From contig CANKZM010000002.1 in NCBI GenBank assembly GCA_947488305.1, positions 1-64,000 of the forward strand: 64,000 bases of DNA, written 5' to 3'. Both the position numbers and the translations under genes were made by a program. Origin of the DNA: an uncultured Roseobacter sp. GTDB taxonomy: Bacteria > Pseudomonadota > Alphaproteobacteria > Rhodobacterales > Rhodobacteraceae. The notes under the pieces are model-generated. The model searched no databases, was not told the origin of the DNA, and worked only from the letters and a program-made list of their open reading frames with translations. Below, piece after piece: positions 9,799 to 19,406 of this stretch (its first letter is position 1; the number at the start of each line of letters is the position of its first letter).

Positions 9799-10505
9799 TG
9801 GGTAACAAAGTCAATCCGATTGGCATGCGCCTGCAGGTGAACCGCACCTGGGACAGCCGCTGGTATGCCGACACGAAAGACTACGGCGATCTTCTTCTGG
9901 AAGACCTTCGTATTCGTGAGTTCATCAAGGAAGAGTGCAAACAGGCCGGTGTGGCCCGTGTGATCATCGAACGTCCGCACAAAAAGTGCCGCGTGACGAT
10001 CCATACAGCCCGCCCCGGTGTCATCATTGGCAAGAAAGGTGCAGACATCGAAGGTCTGCGTCAGAAAATTGCCAAGATGACCGACAGCGAGTTGCACCTC
10101 AACATCGTTGAAGTACGCAAGCCTGAGTTGGATGCAGCTCTTGTTGGTGAATCCATCGCTCAGCAGTTGGAGCGTCGGGTGTCTTTCCGTCGTGCCATGA
10201 AGCGTGCGGTTCAGAACGCGATGCGCATGGGTGCTCTTGGTATCCGCGTGAACGTAGCCGGCCGCTTGGGCGGCGCTGAAATCGCGCGGACCGAATGGTA
10301 CCGTGAAGGCCGTGTGCCTTTGCACACGCTGCGTGCCGATATCGATTACGCACACGTGGAAGCGACGACTGCCTATGGCATCATCGGGATCAAGACCTGG
10401 ATCTTCAAAGGTGAGATCATGGAGCACGATCCAGCCGCGCGTGACCGTAAAGCACAGGAACTCCAGGATGGCCCAGCACCTCGTGGTGCCGGCGGTCGTC
10501 GCTAA
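9798..10505 (+). CDS. rpsC: 30S ribosomal protein S3
   Basis: 235 residues. KH domain with [15 protein letters not shown] near residue 75; C-terminal domain [13 protein letters not shown] and [23 protein letters not shown]3 forms part of the mRNA entry site. The C-terminus is extended with a short polar tail. Confidence 0.98.
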   Translation: MGNKVNPIGMRLQVNRTWDSRWYADTKDYGDLLLEDLRIREFIKEECKQAGVARVIIERPHKKCRVTIHTARPGVIIGKKGADIEGLRQKIAKMTDSELHLNIVEVRKPELDAALVGESIAQQLERRVSFRRAMKRAVQNAMRMGALGIRVNVAGRLGGAEIARTEWYREGRVPLHTLRADIDYAHVEATTAYGIIGIKTWIFKGEIMEHDPAARDRKAQELQDGPAPRGAGGRR

Positions 10506-10518
10506 GGGGGAATGAAAA

Positions 10519-10932
10519 ATGCTTCAACCAAAGCGCACTAAATTCCGCAAGCAGTTCAAAGGCTCCATCAAGGGTCTGGCAAAGGGCGGGTCCGACCTGA
10601 ACTTTGGCACCTATGGTCTCAAGGCGATTGAACCCGAGCGTGTGACTGCGCGTCAGATCGAGGCGGCACGCCGCGCGATGACACGTCACATGAAACGTCA
10701 GGGCCGTGTCTGGATTCGGATTTTCCCGGACGTGCCTGTGACAGCCAAACCGATCGAAGTTCGGATGGGTAAAGGTAAGGGTTCGGTGGACCGTTGGGCC
10801 GCCAAGGTCAAGCCGGGCCGCATCATGTTCGAGATTGACGGTGTAAACGACGACATCGCACGTGAGGCGCTGCGCCTGGCCGCGATGAAACTGCCGATCA
10901 AAACCCGGGTTGTTGTGCGGGAAGACTGGTAA
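10519..10932 (+). CDS. rplP: 50S ribosomal protein L16
   Basis: 137 residues starting [36 protein letters not shown] is a signature. L16 supports the A site of the 50S subunit. GGGGGAATGAAAA upstream provides the ribosome binding site. It is the last gene of this block; a terminator follows, and rpmC lies 5.4 kb downstream. Confidence 0.98.
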   Translation: MLQPKRTKFRKQFKGSIKGLAKGGSDLNFGTYGLKAIEPERVTARQIEAARRAMTRHMKRQGRVWIRIFPDVPVTAKPIEVRMGKGKGSVDRWAAKVKPGRIMFEIDGVNDDIAREALRLAAMKLPIKTRVVVREDW

Positions 10933-10969
10933 ACCAGTCCGCAACAGACAGCTTAGCATTGGAATGAAG

Positions 10970-10996
10970 AGCCCCGCCAATTGCGCGGGGCTTTTT
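10970..10996 (+). terminator. Terminator after rplP
   Basis: AGCCCCGC (10970-10977), 7-base loop, GCGGGGCT (10985-10992) and a T run. A clear intrinsic terminator that splits the S10 group a second time. Confidence 0.85.
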
Positions 10997-11100
10997 GCAT
11001 TCAGCCGAACTCATTGCGGAGCGAAATACAAAAGCTTTCCACAAAAGCGCTGTGAGCCTATGATTGAAAACATATTATATAAACAATCTGGGGTATTGTT

Positions 11101-11832
11101 ATGTTTTCATGGGCCCGCGGCGCAATTATCGCATGTTTTCTCACGGTGGTCTCGCTTCCGACATTCGCGCAAGCAGATGAGTGGCAATTCGAAGCCACCT
11201 TCTACCTTTACACCGCAGAAACGACTTCGGGACTCCGCGGCAATGATGTGATCCTGGGTTTCGGGGACGCCTTGGAGAACATTGACGTCGCCTTCATGGG
11301 AACGTTCTCGGCGACCAATGACCAATGGACCTTTCTGGCGGACTATATGCTGGTGGATTTGTCCTTTTCCGGACCGTCGCCCAATACCGCTTTCTCCGCA
11401 GAGGATTTATCTGTCAGAACCCAGGTGCTCACAGGACTTGGGCTCTACAATCTCTACGATGACCAGAGGACGAGGATTGATCTCGGAGCCGGCCTGAGAT
11501 GGTTCGATACCGATACCAAACTGACGCTGCGTGCTGGCGGATCACCCGAACAGACGCAACGCGAGAACGACAACTGGATTGATCCAATCGTCGCGGCCCG
11601 TGTGCGCTACGATCTGAACACAAGATGGAGCGGCACGGCGCTTGTCGATTTCGGAAGCTTCATCGAAGACCGACAGACCTGGCAGTTGCTCGTGACAGCC
11701 AATTACGCATTCCGCGAGAATTGGGTGGCTCGCTTCGGATATCGTTACCTGCGCGTCGAAAACGACGAAGACGATCAGAACTACCTCTTTGAACAATCCG
11801 GTCCCATCTTCGGCATCGCCTACAGATTCTAG
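11101..11832 (+). CDS. Outer membrane beta-barrel protein, function unknown
   Basis: 243 residues. Signal peptide at 1-26 (AIIACFLTVVSLPTFAQA). The mature part has about eight or more amphipathic strands with polar turns (FEATFYLYTAE, TFLADYMLVDLSF, RIDLGAGLRWF, WVARFGYRYLRV) and ends FGIAYRF, a barrel-type C-terminal Phe. No enzymatic motif seen. Its stop overlaps by 4 bases the stop of the minus-strand gene that follows. It lies inside the ribosomal superoperon but after a terminator, so it should be independently expressed. Confidence 0.7.
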   Translation: MFSWARGAIIACFLTVVSLPTFAQADEWQFEATFYLYTAETTSGLRGNDVILGFGDALENIDVAFMGTFSATNDQWTFLADYMLVDLSFSGPSPNTAFSAEDLSVRTQVLTGLGLYNLYDDQRTRIDLGAGLRWFDTDTKLTLRAGGSPEQTQRENDNWIDPIVAARVRYDLNTRWSGTALVDFGSFIEDRQTWQLLVTANYAFRENWVARFGYRYLRVENDEDDQNYLFEQSGPIFGIAYRF

Positions 11833-12314
11833 AATTTCTTGAAAGGCAGGCTGAGACCGTCATCGGAAGGATAGTCGTGGCCAGCCGACATCAGTGCTGC
11901 ATTGTGTTCCCTTTGGTCCTCAATCGCGTAGCTGCTGCTGGCGATCTGCCATTTTGATCCGTTGTATTTGAGAACCGATAGGGCGGGAAAAGGGTTACGA
12001 GTTATGACATTGCCCGTAATCAACCGTGTTTCATGCATGGCAACGACCGTGTGCGGATCCGTGAATGACGCTTCGACGCAGTGTCGAACCATGTCGGTAA
12101 CGCCAATCGTTGCGTAGTGCTTCGTGACCGCTAGGAACACTTGCCGCAACTCTTCGGCGGTCTTGATCAACCTGCGCCCGTCAAACGTCTGTATTTCGTT
12201 CGGGAGGCAGAAACAGGTCAGAAAATTTTCGGCGTTATCGGATAGAATTGCTTGCCCGGTTTTCTCTAACAGATGCTCCGATACTTCCCGGGCGGTATTG
12301 AAGGGTTGGTTCAT
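11829..12314 (-). CDS. NTF2-like / SnoaL-like small protein
   Basis: 161 residues. The pattern of a long N-terminal helix (EVSEHLLEKTGQAILSDNAENFLTCFCLP) followed by strands (VVAMHETRLITGNVITR, ALSVLKYNGSKWQIASSSYAI) fits the NTF2-like cone fold used by SnoaL-like and DUF4440 proteins. These bind small molecules or act as isomerases; no specific role can be given. No signal peptide. Convergent with the barrel gene to the left. Confidence 0.55.
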   Translation of the reverse strand: MNQPFNTAREVSEHLLEKTGQAILSDNAENFLTCFCLPNEIQTFDGRRLIKTAEELRQVFLAVTKHYATIGVTDMVRHCVEASFTDPHTVVAMHETRLITGNVITRNPFPALSVLKYNGSKWQIASSSYAIEDQREHNAALMSAGHDYPSDDGLSLPFKKF

Positions 12315-12539
12315 ATTTAAAATGTTCTAACTCAGTATTTTCTCTACTGCCCCTTCCTACCGCATGCGCAAATATCACGTATATCAATGAATTACCGGAT
12401 GCGGCCCTCAGCGAAAAAGCGCGCAATCTCTCGCCATGGTTGAATATCTGGGCGGCAAAACGCTGGATTGCCCCCGTCAAAAGCAAAGCCGAATTGGTTT
12501 GGTCGGAAAGCTTTCTAGTTCCGCGTGCGAGTCTTGCTG

Positions 12540-13160
12540 TCAGCTCCAGCTATAGTTGAAGCTGACGCTAATGCGTTCGTCTTCAGCCATATTGACCGGT
12601 ACCTCATGGCGTAACCAGCTTTCCCACAAAAGTACGTCGCCGGGCTTTGGCTGAACGTAGTGAAAAGCACGAAGATCATCGCGCGCATCTTTGCGGCGTG
12701 CCGGAGCCGCCATCATCATTTGCAAGCGCGGGTCTTCGAATTTGATTGCACTCGCGCCGTCCGGAATTGTCACATAGGTCGTGCCACTGATCACCGAATG
12801 CGGGTGAATATGAGACGTGTGGACCCCACCCTGCGGCAGGATATTGATCCATAGATCTTCCAGTTTAAGGGGCTTGTCGCCCAGATCGAATTCGAGGTCT
12901 TCGGCAAAAGCCGCTACGTGCTGATCGAGCGCGGCTTCGAGGTGTTTGAAGATCTCGAAGCGCCATCCCAGATCTGTCAGGGAGGCATAGCTGGTGTATC
13001 CGGGATAGCCGTTTTCTTCGCACCACTTTTGGCCCGCCTCATCGTCTTCCGCGATGGACCAGCACGATGCTTCCAACTCTCCGGTGTCGACGGTAGCGCC
13101 CATTTCTGAGAGCCTGGCACGGTAAAGGCGGGTAACAAAAAGCGATTCTATATCTGACAT
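12540..13160 (-). CDS. Putative 2OG-Fe(II) oxygenase, TIGR02466-type
   Basis: 206 residues. GVHTSHIHPHSVISGTTYV provides the first metal ligands and SWLRHEVPVNMAEDERISVSFNYSW the distal His and the Arg that binds 2-oxoglutarate, the arrangement of the TIGR02466 family (2OG-FeII_Oxy_5). Such enzymes hydroxylate small molecules or proteins; the substrate here is unknown. Reads on the minus strand after the membrane protein gene at 13209-14225 (48-base gap), probably one transcript. Confidence 0.75.
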   Translation of the reverse strand: MSDIESLFVTRLYRARLSEMGATVDTGELEASCWSIAEDDEAGQKWCEENGYPGYTSYASLTDLGWRFEIFKHLEAALDQHVAAFAEDLEFDLGDKPLKLEDLWINILPQGGVHTSHIHPHSVISGTTYVTIPDGASAIKFEDPRLQMMMAAPARRKDARDDLRAFHYVQPKPGDVLLWESWLRHEVPVNMAEDERISVSFNYSWS

Positions 13161-13208
13161 GCCGGGTTTCTTAACGAAGCTTGTGGGCTGTGGCGAGAGT
13201 GCATCCGC

Positions 13209-14225
13209 CTATAACCATGCATAGAATGCGATGCCGATTGTCCAGACGACAGCAAACATGAACCAAGCTGCACGAAACGGGTGATCCTCGACGTCGATCA
13301 GAAAACTCACAAGCCGGAGCATCGGGCCAAACAACACGACGCTTCGTATGATGAGCGTTGAAAGGAAAAACACCCAGATCCAAATCGACGTCGCGTAGGT
13401 TGAGAAGGTCATTGCGATCATGGCGGGGTCTGTAAGGCTCAAGGCTGGCTTTTCATTGCCAAGCGTTTCCAACGCGTGGTTCAGGGCCAGAAGGCCGAGA
13501 CGAGCCCCATCTTGGGCGGTGCTGAACAAATCAAGAGGCCGACCAGAAATCAAAGTCCCGGAGTAATCCGTGAGCACCCAGAAGATCACAAAGCCACCAA
13601 TTGAAATCAGCGTGGTCAAAACAAGGTCGATGGTGACCCAAAGGACATCGCCAAAGGGGCCCCGTCCCAGCCGGGCGAGGATGTTCCGAGTTTCGATAAA
13701 GGAGACATAATCAGTGACGGTATTTACAAGGCCCAGCGTCAGCCCGTTGAAAATCATCATGCTGACAACCAGGACCGTCGTATCGACGTCTGCCAGCATT
13801 TGCGCAAAGCCCGCGATCGAGGGCTCATAGTCGGGGCTGTCGGGATCGCTGAAGCCCGCTCTCAGGTCGTCGACTCCCCGGTAGATTTGCTCGAAATCCA
13901 AGGTCACCAGTACAACACAATAAATCACCAAAAAGGTGAGCATGGAGACCGCAGCCGTGTTGCGATACCGCAGCGTCCAGATATGGCAAGGCCCAAGCTT
14001 TGCCCGCCGTGCACCAAATGTCTTGTCAACATAGCGTTTGAAGCTCACGTCGAACCGTCGCCTGACACTGACGCTGCGTGCTTCGGTTAGACGATGCGCC
14101 AACCATTTGGCGCTGCGATCTGACAGGAAATTTCTGGCTGGGACGATCATGCGAAAGGAAAGCAGTAGCCCGGCCATCCACCATGTGACCCAGGCATTCG
14201 CAAATTCCTGAACTAATTCCAGCAT
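13209..14225 (-). CDS. Multi-pass membrane protein of unknown function
   Basis: 338 residues with about six hydrophobic segments: near residues 10-28, 92-112, 148-170, 195-222, 275-300 and 318-337. A basic loop (RSAKWLAHRLTEARSVSVRRRFD) follows the first. No enzyme motif and no known family recognised. It precedes the 2OG-Fe(II) oxygenase-like gene on the same strand. Function unknown. Confidence 0.6.
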   Translation of the reverse strand: MLELVQEFANAWVTWWMAGLLLSFRMIVPARNFLSDRSAKWLAHRLTEARSVSVRRRFDVSFKRYVDKTFGARRAKLGPCHIWTLRYRNTAAVSMLTFLVIYCVVLVTLDFEQIYRGVDDLRAGFSDPDSPDYEPSIAGFAQMLADVDTTVLVVSMMIFNGLTLGLVNTVTDYVSFIETRNILARLGRGPFGDVLWVTIDLVLTTLISIGGFVIFWVLTDYSGTLISGRPLDLFSTAQDGARLGLLALNHALETLGNEKPALSLTDPAMIAMTFSTYATSIWIWVFFLSTLIIRSVVLFGPMLRLVSFLIDVEDHPFRAAWFMFAVVWTIGIAFYAWL

Positions 14226-14310
14226 TAAATTGGCCGCTTATTAAGCTGGTATCGTTGCACATGAACGTGCACGCATCCAGCCATTTGTCGTTCGCTTGGT
14301 GGCAGCAACG

Positions 14311-14345
14311 AAAAACACCCGGTCGCCTTTCGATGACCGGGTGTT
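14311..14345 (-). terminator. Terminator for the YHS-domain gene (minus strand)
   Basis: AACACCCGGTC (14314-14324) and GACCGGGTGTT (14335-14345) form an 11-bp stem; read on the minus strand it is followed by TTTTT. It lies 50 bases past the stop of the YHS gene. Confidence 0.8.
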
Positions 14346-14394
14346 CTTTGGAGCTGGTAATCAGGCGAAGTGGGTCGCCTGAATTTGCCTTTGT

Positions 14395-14868
14395 TTATTG
14401 CTGAAGCGAGCTGGGCTCTTTGTCCTCGATCTCAGTCCAGTTGGCGTCAGCCTGCTGGATGAAGCCTGGAATGTCTTTGGTCCAGCGGTCCTGAATATCC
14501 TGGGAAAGGTTCAGGAACAGCTCGCCGTCAACGATCTTCCAGTGATGCGGGTCACCGTCAAACTTGAAGCCCATCGCGGCACCGAATGCACAGTAGCCAC
14601 CGTATTCGGGCAGGAACGCATCGGGGTCTGCTTGGAACGCTGCTTTGTGCTCTTCGCTGGAGAACCAGTATTGCGCATCGTTGTGCAGTGCGGAGATTTT
14701 GTAGCTTCCTTTGGTTGCTTCACCGAGTGTGAAGTACGCAACTGGGTCATACCCCTGCATCGCAAGGCCAGTGGAGGACGCGTTGAGTTCCGGCCCGGCA
14801 GCCAGTGCAGCAGTGGCGACGGAAAACGCGAGGGCAGCGGCAAGGCCAGCGGATTTGAAGAATTTCAT
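14395..14868 (-). CDS. Exported YHS domain protein
   Basis: 157 residues. Signal peptide 1-23 (KFFKSAGLAAALAFSVATAALAA). The mature part is a YHS-type domain: GLAMQGYDPVAYF, YWFSSEEHKAAFQADPDAFLPEYGGYCAFGAAMG, with Tyr/His/Cys residues that in some family members bind metal. AAGGAA lies just upstream of the ATG. It is divergent from a TetR regulator gene, a pairing that suggests TetR control. Substrate or metal is unknown. Confidence 0.8.
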   Translation of the reverse strand: MKFFKSAGLAAALAFSVATAALAAGPELNASSTGLAMQGYDPVAYFTLGEATKGSYKISALHNDAQYWFSSEEHKAAFQADPDAFLPEYGGYCAFGAAMGFKFDGDPHHWKIVDGELFLNLSQDIQDRWTKDIPGFIQQADANWTEIEDKEPSSLQQ

Positions 14869-14967
14869 TTCATTTTCCTTTTTGAGGTGGGCGGGCGACG
14901 GCGCGCGCGCTTCATTTCGTTGTCATGTGTCCGGCGGTTCGGAACATCACTGACAATAAGATTAGGA

Positions 14968-14977
14968 ACCAAATGGT
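14968..14977. promoter_or_regulatory. Possible TetR operator between YHS and TetR genes
   Basis: A small palindrome, ACCA-AA-TGGT, sits in the 176-base divergent spacer. It is the best dyad there and could be the operator of the adjacent regulator; short length makes this only a suggestion. Confidence 0.3.
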
Positions 14978-15044
14978 ACAAAACAATTAAACGTGAGTGC
15001 TTTGTCATATTGAGGCGCGAGCAGGATTATGGAACACTGTGCTG

Positions 15045-15593
15045 ATGGCGCGACCACGTGAATTCGAATATGATACCGCACTGGGCGGCGCCATGGACAT
15101 ATTCTGGCGTCAGGGATACCGGGCGACGAACCTTCCCGACTTGCTAAATGCAATGGGTCTGACCCGGGGGAGTTTCTACAAGGCCTTCGAGGACAAGGAG
15201 GCAATCTACCTCAAGGCCCTGGACCATTATGATGTGCAAATCGTGTCGCGCACCGTGCAGATGCTTGAGACCTGTGATGGGGAAAGCGCAATTGCTTGCC
15301 TTGCGGAGTTGTTCAAGACAGATGCCAGCGACAACCGTGGGTGCTTCATTTGCAATACCATGGTGGAAATGGGCATTGAAAATCAAAAGGCGGCTTCGAA
15401 AGCCAATGCCATGGCCGCACGTTTGCGCGACGCGATCCAGGGTGTTTTGAGGCGGTTTTCCGAGAATGGAGAGATATCTGAGCTTACTGAGAAAGCAGAT
15501 CTTGTCCTTCACCTGTATTTCGGAAAACAAGCCATGGGAAAGTCAGGCGGACAAACCCGCGATTGGGAAGCTCGGTTGCGTTCGCTGTTGTGA
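15045..15593 (+). CDS. TetR/AcrR family transcriptional regulator
   Basis: 182 residues from ATG 15045 (MARPREFEYDTAL); upstream in-frame codons from 14997 encode a sequence unlike the family start. The helix-turn-helix is at about residues 24-45 (NLPDLLNAMGLTRGSFYKAF), with the usual Y-F signature. The C-terminal ligand-binding region contains a Cys-rich stretch (NRGCFICNTMVEMG) seen in regulators of the same subgroup. Probably represses itself and the divergent YHS gene; ligand unknown. Confidence 0.85.
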   Translation: MARPREFEYDTALGGAMDIFWRQGYRATNLPDLLNAMGLTRGSFYKAFEDKEAIYLKALDHYDVQIVSRTVQMLETCDGESAIACLAELFKTDASDNRGCFICNTMVEMGIENQKAASKANAMAARLRDAIQGVLRRFSENGEISELTEKADLVLHLYFGKQAMGKSGGQTRDWEARLRSLL

Positions 15594-15675
15594 CTTTGAC
15601 AGCCGCGCCCTTTTTGAACCCCGGCTACATATTTCTCTGTGGTGACCTGTTTGGTCGATATCTGCAAAGCGCGCT

Positions 15676-16041
15676 TTACTGATAGGTTTGCAATTGCTGT
15701 TCGACGAGATCCGAAGATAAGCTGAGGATGACCCAGTACTCGGACTGCCCGACCGTTCGTGCACCATTCCTGCTTCGATCTTGTGTCGCACCTTGTTCGT
15801 GTTTCGGGCAGGCGATCAGTTCCTGCCCCGGTGCCTTGAGCGAAGCCGTGTTCGGGCTGTCGCCCAGCAACACACAAACGCTATCGTAATTTGGATAGGG
15901 GCGTTGAATGTTCAGAAAGGCTTTTTCGCTTTCGCTGAGCCATGTTCCCTGCGGATTGATTGTCGGCGAGTTTGATGTATCGCAGGCGGTCAGTGTCGCC
16001 AGGACGCATGCGGCAGCGGTGAAACGAATTACAGACTTCAT
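15676..16041 (-). CDS. Small putative lipoprotein
   Basis: 121 residues. The N-terminus MKSVIRFTAAACVLATLTACD has a lipobox (LTAC, Cys20). The remainder is polar with no known motif. Convergent with the TetR gene and divergent from the rpmC promoter region. Function unknown. Confidence 0.65.
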   Translation of the reverse strand: MKSVIRFTAAACVLATLTACDTSNSPTINPQGTWLSESEKAFLNIQRPYPNYDSVCVLLGDSPNTASLKAPGQELIACPKHEQGATQDRSRNGARTVGQSEYWVILSLSSDLVEQQLQTYQ

Positions 16042-16097
16042 GAAGTGAAAATTCCTTTCTCTTTCGGAGATCCTGAACCGAATAGGATCAGAGGATA

Positions 16098-16114
16098 CAG
16101 CTTACTGTAAGCTG
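16098..16114. repeat. Perfect palindrome CAGCTTAC-T-GTAAGCTG
   Basis: Two 8-base arms separated by a single base, in the divergent spacer between the lipoprotein gene and rpmC. It is too tight for a terminator stem-loop, so a protein-binding operator is more likely. Confidence 0.4.
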
Positions 16115-16244
16115 ATCGGCATGACCACTGATGGCAAGGTGGATGCGACCTGTTTTCGTGGCGCCGATATTCCTCGGCGCAGGCGGCGGAAAGCCTGATC
16201 CATTCCATGCGGTAAATGGCTGTCCGCCTCTTAAGAATAAGGGG

Positions 16245-16273
16245 TTGCCATATATGCACGAGCCGCCTATACG
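16245..16273 (+). promoter_or_regulatory. Candidate promoter for rpmC block
   Basis: TTGCCA (16245-16250), 17 bases, TATACG (16268-16273). Well placed to drive the rpmC-to-rpmD block, which is cut off from upstream genes by the terminator after rplP and the minus-strand genes. Confidence 0.5.
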
Positions 16274-16351
16274 GCCCATTCATCATGGACTCCACGGGAA
16301 TCAGGGTGACGCCTATGGCGGCCTACTCGTGATGTTGAAAGGAAAAAGGCG

Positions 16352-16558
16352 ATGAACGCCAAGGAATTGCATGACAAAACGCCTGACCAGCTGCGTGAAG
16401 AGCTGGCCAATCTGAAGAAAGAGCAGTTCAACCTGCGTTTTCAGCAAGCCACTGGCCAGTTGGAAAACCCAGCACAGCTGCGCATTGCACGCCGCAACGC
16501 GGCCCGTGTGAAAACAGTTTTGAACCAAAAGGCAGCCGCAGCTGCCGCGTCTGAGTAA
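16352..16558 (+). CDS. rpmC: 50S ribosomal protein L29
   Basis: 68 residues, two-helix protein starting [24 protein letters not shown], ending in an Ala-rich tail. It sits beside L23 at the exit tunnel. AAAGGAAAAAGG precedes the ATG. First gene of the third ribosomal block. Confidence 0.97.
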   Translation: MNAKELHDKTPDQLREELANLKKEQFNLRFQQATGQLENPAQLRIARRNAARVKTVLNQKAAAAAASE

Positions 16559-16569
16559 GGAGAGCACAC

Positions 16570-16809
16570 ATGCCAAAGCGTATTCTGTCCGGCGTCGTGA
16601 CCTCCGACGCGAACGCACAAACAGTCACCGTCAACGTAGAGCGTCGTTTTACGCACCCGGTTCTGAAGAAGACCATTCGTAAGTCCAAGAAATACCGGGC
16701 GCACGATGAGAACAACACATTCAAAGTGGGCGACACCGTTCGCATCATCGAATGTGCACCGAAGTCTAAGACCAAACGTTGGGAAGTGTTGGAAGCCGCT
16801 GAGGCTTAA
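16570..16809 (+). CDS. rpsQ: 30S ribosomal protein S17
   Basis: 79 residues, OB fold, [21 protein letters not shown] start and the [18 protein letters not shown] core. Binds 16S rRNA early in 30S assembly. AAGGAGAG upstream. Confidence 0.97.
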   Translation: MPKRILSGVVTSDANAQTVTVNVERRFTHPVLKKTIRKSKKYRAHDENNTFKVGDTVRIIECAPKSKTKRWEVLEAAEA

Positions 16810-16881
16810 GGCACCAACTGATTAATCGAAACCCTGGGGGCAAGGCCACGCATCGGCCCCCCATAGGTCGGGAGAAACCAA

Positions 16882-17250
16882 ATGATCCAGATGCAGACCA
16901 ACCTGGATGTTGCTGACAACAGCGGCGCGCGCCGTGTGCAGTGCATCAAGGTTCTGGGTGGTTCCAAGCGTAAATACGCATCCGTGGGCGACGTCATCGT
17001 CGTCTCGGTAAAGGAAGCCATCCCCCGCGGTCGTGTGAAAAAGGGTGACGTGCGTAAAGCCGTCGTCGTTCGCACTGCCAAGGAAGTACGCCGTGAAGAC
17101 GGAACAGCGATCCGCTTTGATCGCAACGCAGCCGTCATCCTCAACAACAACAACGAGCCGATCGGTACACGTATCTTTGGCCCGGTTGTGCGTGAGCTGC
17201 GTGCCAAGAACTTCATGAAAATCATCTCGCTCGCTCCGGAGGTGCTGTAA
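16882..17250 (+). CDS. rplN: 50S ribosomal protein L14
   Basis: 122 residues; [27 protein letters not shown] and [10 protein letters not shown] are invariant L14 features. L14 contacts the 30S subunit and the RsfS silencing factor. Preceded by CGGGAGAAACC. Confidence 0.98.
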   Translation: MIQMQTNLDVADNSGARRVQCIKVLGGSKRKYASVGDVIVVSVKEAIPRGRVKKGDVRKAVVVRTAKEVRREDGTAIRFDRNAAVILNNNNEPIGTRIFGPVVRELRAKNFMKIISLAPEVL

Positions 17251-17252
17251 TC

Positions 17253-17564
17253 ATGGCTGCTAAACTGAAAAAAGGTGACAAGGTCATCGTTCTGGCGGGC
17301 AAGGACAAGGGCAAGACAGGCAATATCACGTCTGTTGATCCGAAGTCCGGCAAGGCCATCGTTGACGGGATCAACATTGCGATCCGCGCGACGCGTCAGT
17401 CTCAGACCACGCAGGGCGGTCGCATCCCCAAGGCGATGCCAGTGGATCTCAGCAACCTCGCTTATGTGGATGCCAACGGTAAAGCCACACGCGTTGGGTT
17501 CAAAATGGAAGGCGACAAGAAAGTGCGCTTTGCAAAGACAACAGGGGACGTGATCGATGCTTGA
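17253..17564 (+). CDS. rplX: 50S ribosomal protein L24
   Basis: 103 residues with the KOW motif ([19 protein letters not shown]). L24 starts 50S assembly. The stop overlaps the rplE start by 8 bases, suggesting coupled translation. Confidence 0.98.
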   Translation: MAAKLKKGDKVIVLAGKDKGKTGNITSVDPKSGKAIVDGINIAIRATRQSQTTQGGRIPKAMPVDLSNLAYVDANGKATRVGFKMEGDKKVRFAKTTGDVIDA

Positions 17565-18120
17565 TACTGCAAACTACACCCCCCGTTTGAAAGCGGCCTA
17601 TGCGGAGAACATCCGCCCGGCGCTGAAAGAAGAGTTCGGCTACAAGAACGATATGCAGATCCCGCGTCTGGAGAAGATCGTTCTGAACATCGGATGCGGT
17701 GCCGAAGCGGTACGTGACAGCAAAAAAGCCAAGTCGGCGCAAGCTGACCTGACGCTGATCGCCGGCCAGAAAGCACTGACCACAACGGCCAAGAAGTCCA
17801 TCGCGGGTTTCCGGGTGCGTGAGGACATGCCTATGGGTGCGAAAGTTACCCTGCGTGGCGACCGCATGTACGAATTCCTCGACCGTCTGATCACGATTGC
17901 TATGCCCCGGATCCGCGACTTCCGCGGCGTCTCCGGCAAGTCTTTCGATGGCCGCGGCAACTATGCCATGGGCCTCAAAGAGCACCTCGTGTTCCCGGAA
18001 ATCGATTTCGACAAGATCGACGAGAACTGGGGAATGGACGTCGTGATCGCCACAACGGCGAAAACCGACGCTGAAGCAAAGAGCCTGTTGAAAGCTTTCA
18101 ACATGCCTTTCAACTCATAA
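17557..18120 (+). CDS. rplE: 50S ribosomal protein L5
   Basis: 187 residues; [36 protein letters not shown] and [19 protein letters not shown] are typical. L5 binds 5S rRNA and the P-site tRNA elbow. Confidence 0.98.
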   Translation: MLDTANYTPRLKAAYAENIRPALKEEFGYKNDMQIPRLEKIVLNIGCGAEAVRDSKKAKSAQADLTLIAGQKALTTTAKKSIAGFRVREDMPMGAKVTLRGDRMYEFLDRLITIAMPRIRDFRGVSGKSFDGRGNYAMGLKEHLVFPEIDFDKIDENWGMDVVIATTAKTDAEAKSLLKAFNMPFNS

Positions 18121-18139
18121 GCGCGGGAAGGAATTAGAT

Positions 18140-18445
18140 ATGGCTAAGAAATCCATGATCGCACGCGAAAAGAAGCGTGAAGCGCTGGTTGCCAAATACG
18201 CAGCAAAACGCGCTGAGTTGAAAGCAATCATCAATGACCAGGAAAAGCCGATGGAAGAGCGTTTCCGCGCCTCCCTGAAGCTGGCGAAACTGCCGCGCAA
18301 CTCTTCGGCCGTGCGTCTGCACAACCGCTGCCAGTTGACCGGTCGCCCGCACGCGTACTACCGCAAACTGAAAATCTCACGGATCGCGTTGCGTGATCTC
18401 GGCTCACAAGGCCAGATCCCCGGCATGGTCAAGTCCAGCTGGTAA
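18140..18445 (+). CDS. rpsN: 30S ribosomal protein S14 (zinc-free long form)
   Basis: 101 residues, the long form without the CxxC zinc ligands. [23 protein letters not shown] is the signature. Assembles late into the 30S head. Confidence 0.97.
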   Translation: MAKKSMIAREKKREALVAKYAAKRAELKAIINDQEKPMEERFRASLKLAKLPRNSSAVRLHNRCQLTGRPHAYYRKLKISRIALRDLGSQGQIPGMVKSSW

Positions 18446-18457
18446 GGAGGGCATATT

Positions 18458-18850
18458 ATGAACGATCCTATCGCAGACATGCTCACTCGTATCCGTAACT
18501 CTCAGATGCGCGGCAAATCTACTGTCATAACACCAGCCTCCAAGCTGCGTGCATGGGTTCTGGATGTGCTGGCGGACGAAGGTTACATCCGCGGCTATGA
18601 GAAAACCACTGGTGCCGACGGCCATCCCGCCATCGAGATCAGCCTCAAGTACTACGAGGGCGAACCTGTTATTCGCGAATTGAAGCGGGTCTCCAAACCC
18701 GGTCGTCGCGTCTACATGGGCGTCAATGACATTCCCGTTGTCCGTCAGGGCCTCGGCGTGTCGATTGTCTCCACCCCCAAGGGTGTGATGTCGGACCAGG
18801 CTGCACGCAGCGCCAATGTTGGCGGCGAAGTGCTCTGCACCGTATTCTAA
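18458..18850 (+). CDS. rpsH: 30S ribosomal protein S8
   Basis: 130 residues, [17 protein letters not shown] start and [27 protein letters not shown] end. In E. coli S8 represses the spc operon by binding near rplE; no such structure was checked here. AAGGAGGGC is a strong ribosome binding site. Confidence 0.98.
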   Translation: MNDPIADMLTRIRNSQMRGKSTVITPASKLRAWVLDVLADEGYIRGYEKTTGADGHPAIEISLKYYEGEPVIRELKRVSKPGRRVYMGVNDIPVVRQGLGVSIVSTPKGVMSDQAARSANVGGEVLCTVF

Positions 18851-18861
18851 GGAGATTTTAG

Positions 18862-19395
18862 ATGTCTCGTATTGGTAAGAAACCGGTTGAGCTGCCCTCT
18901 GGTGTCACTGCGACGGTCTCGGGGCAGTCCATCGAGGTCAAAGGCCCCAAGGGCACACGTTCGTTCAATGCAACGGATGACGTGGACCTGAAGGTTGAAG
19001 ACAACGTGATCACTGTAACGCCGCGCGGCAAGTCCAAGCGCGCGCGTCAGCAGTGGGGCATGTCCCGTACGCAGGTTCAGAACTGCGTCACAGGCGTCAC
19101 CGAGGGCTTCAAGAAAGAGCTTGAGATTCAGGGTGTTGGTTACCGTGCCAGCATGCAGGGGAACACTCTGAAGCTGAACCTCGGCCTCAGCCACGACGTG
19201 GACTACACAGCACCTGACGGTGTGACTGTAACCGCGCCAAAGCAAACCGAAATCGTTGTGGAAGGCATTGACGAACAGCTTGTTGGTCAAGTTGCCGCGA
19301 ACATCCGCCAATGGCGTAAGCCCGAGCCCTACAAGGGCAAAGGGATCCGCTACAAGGGCGAGTTCATCTTCCGCAAAGAAGGCAAGAAGAAGTAA
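18862..19395 (+). CDS. rplF: 50S ribosomal protein L6
   Basis: 177 residues, two related domains, [16 protein letters not shown] start and the [13 protein letters not shown] signature near the end. Near the factor-binding site of the 50S subunit. AAGGAG at 18850-18855. Confidence 0.98.
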   Translation: MSRIGKKPVELPSGVTATVSGQSIEVKGPKGTRSFNATDDVDLKVEDNVITVTPRGKSKRARQQWGMSRTQVQNCVTGVTEGFKKELEIQGVGYRASMQGNTLKLNLGLSHDVDYTAPDGVTVTAPKQTEIVVEGIDEQLVGQVAANIRQWRKPEPYKGKGIRYKGEFIFRKEGKKK

Positions 19396-19406
19396 GGACG
19401 CTCAAA

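Larger units (their letters stand above)
16042..16351. other. Spacer ahead of rpmC with palindrome and promoter
   Basis: No gene seen. It holds a palindrome at 16098-16114 and the promoter-like pair at 16245-16273, and separates the lipoprotein gene from the third ribosomal block. Confidence 0.5.
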
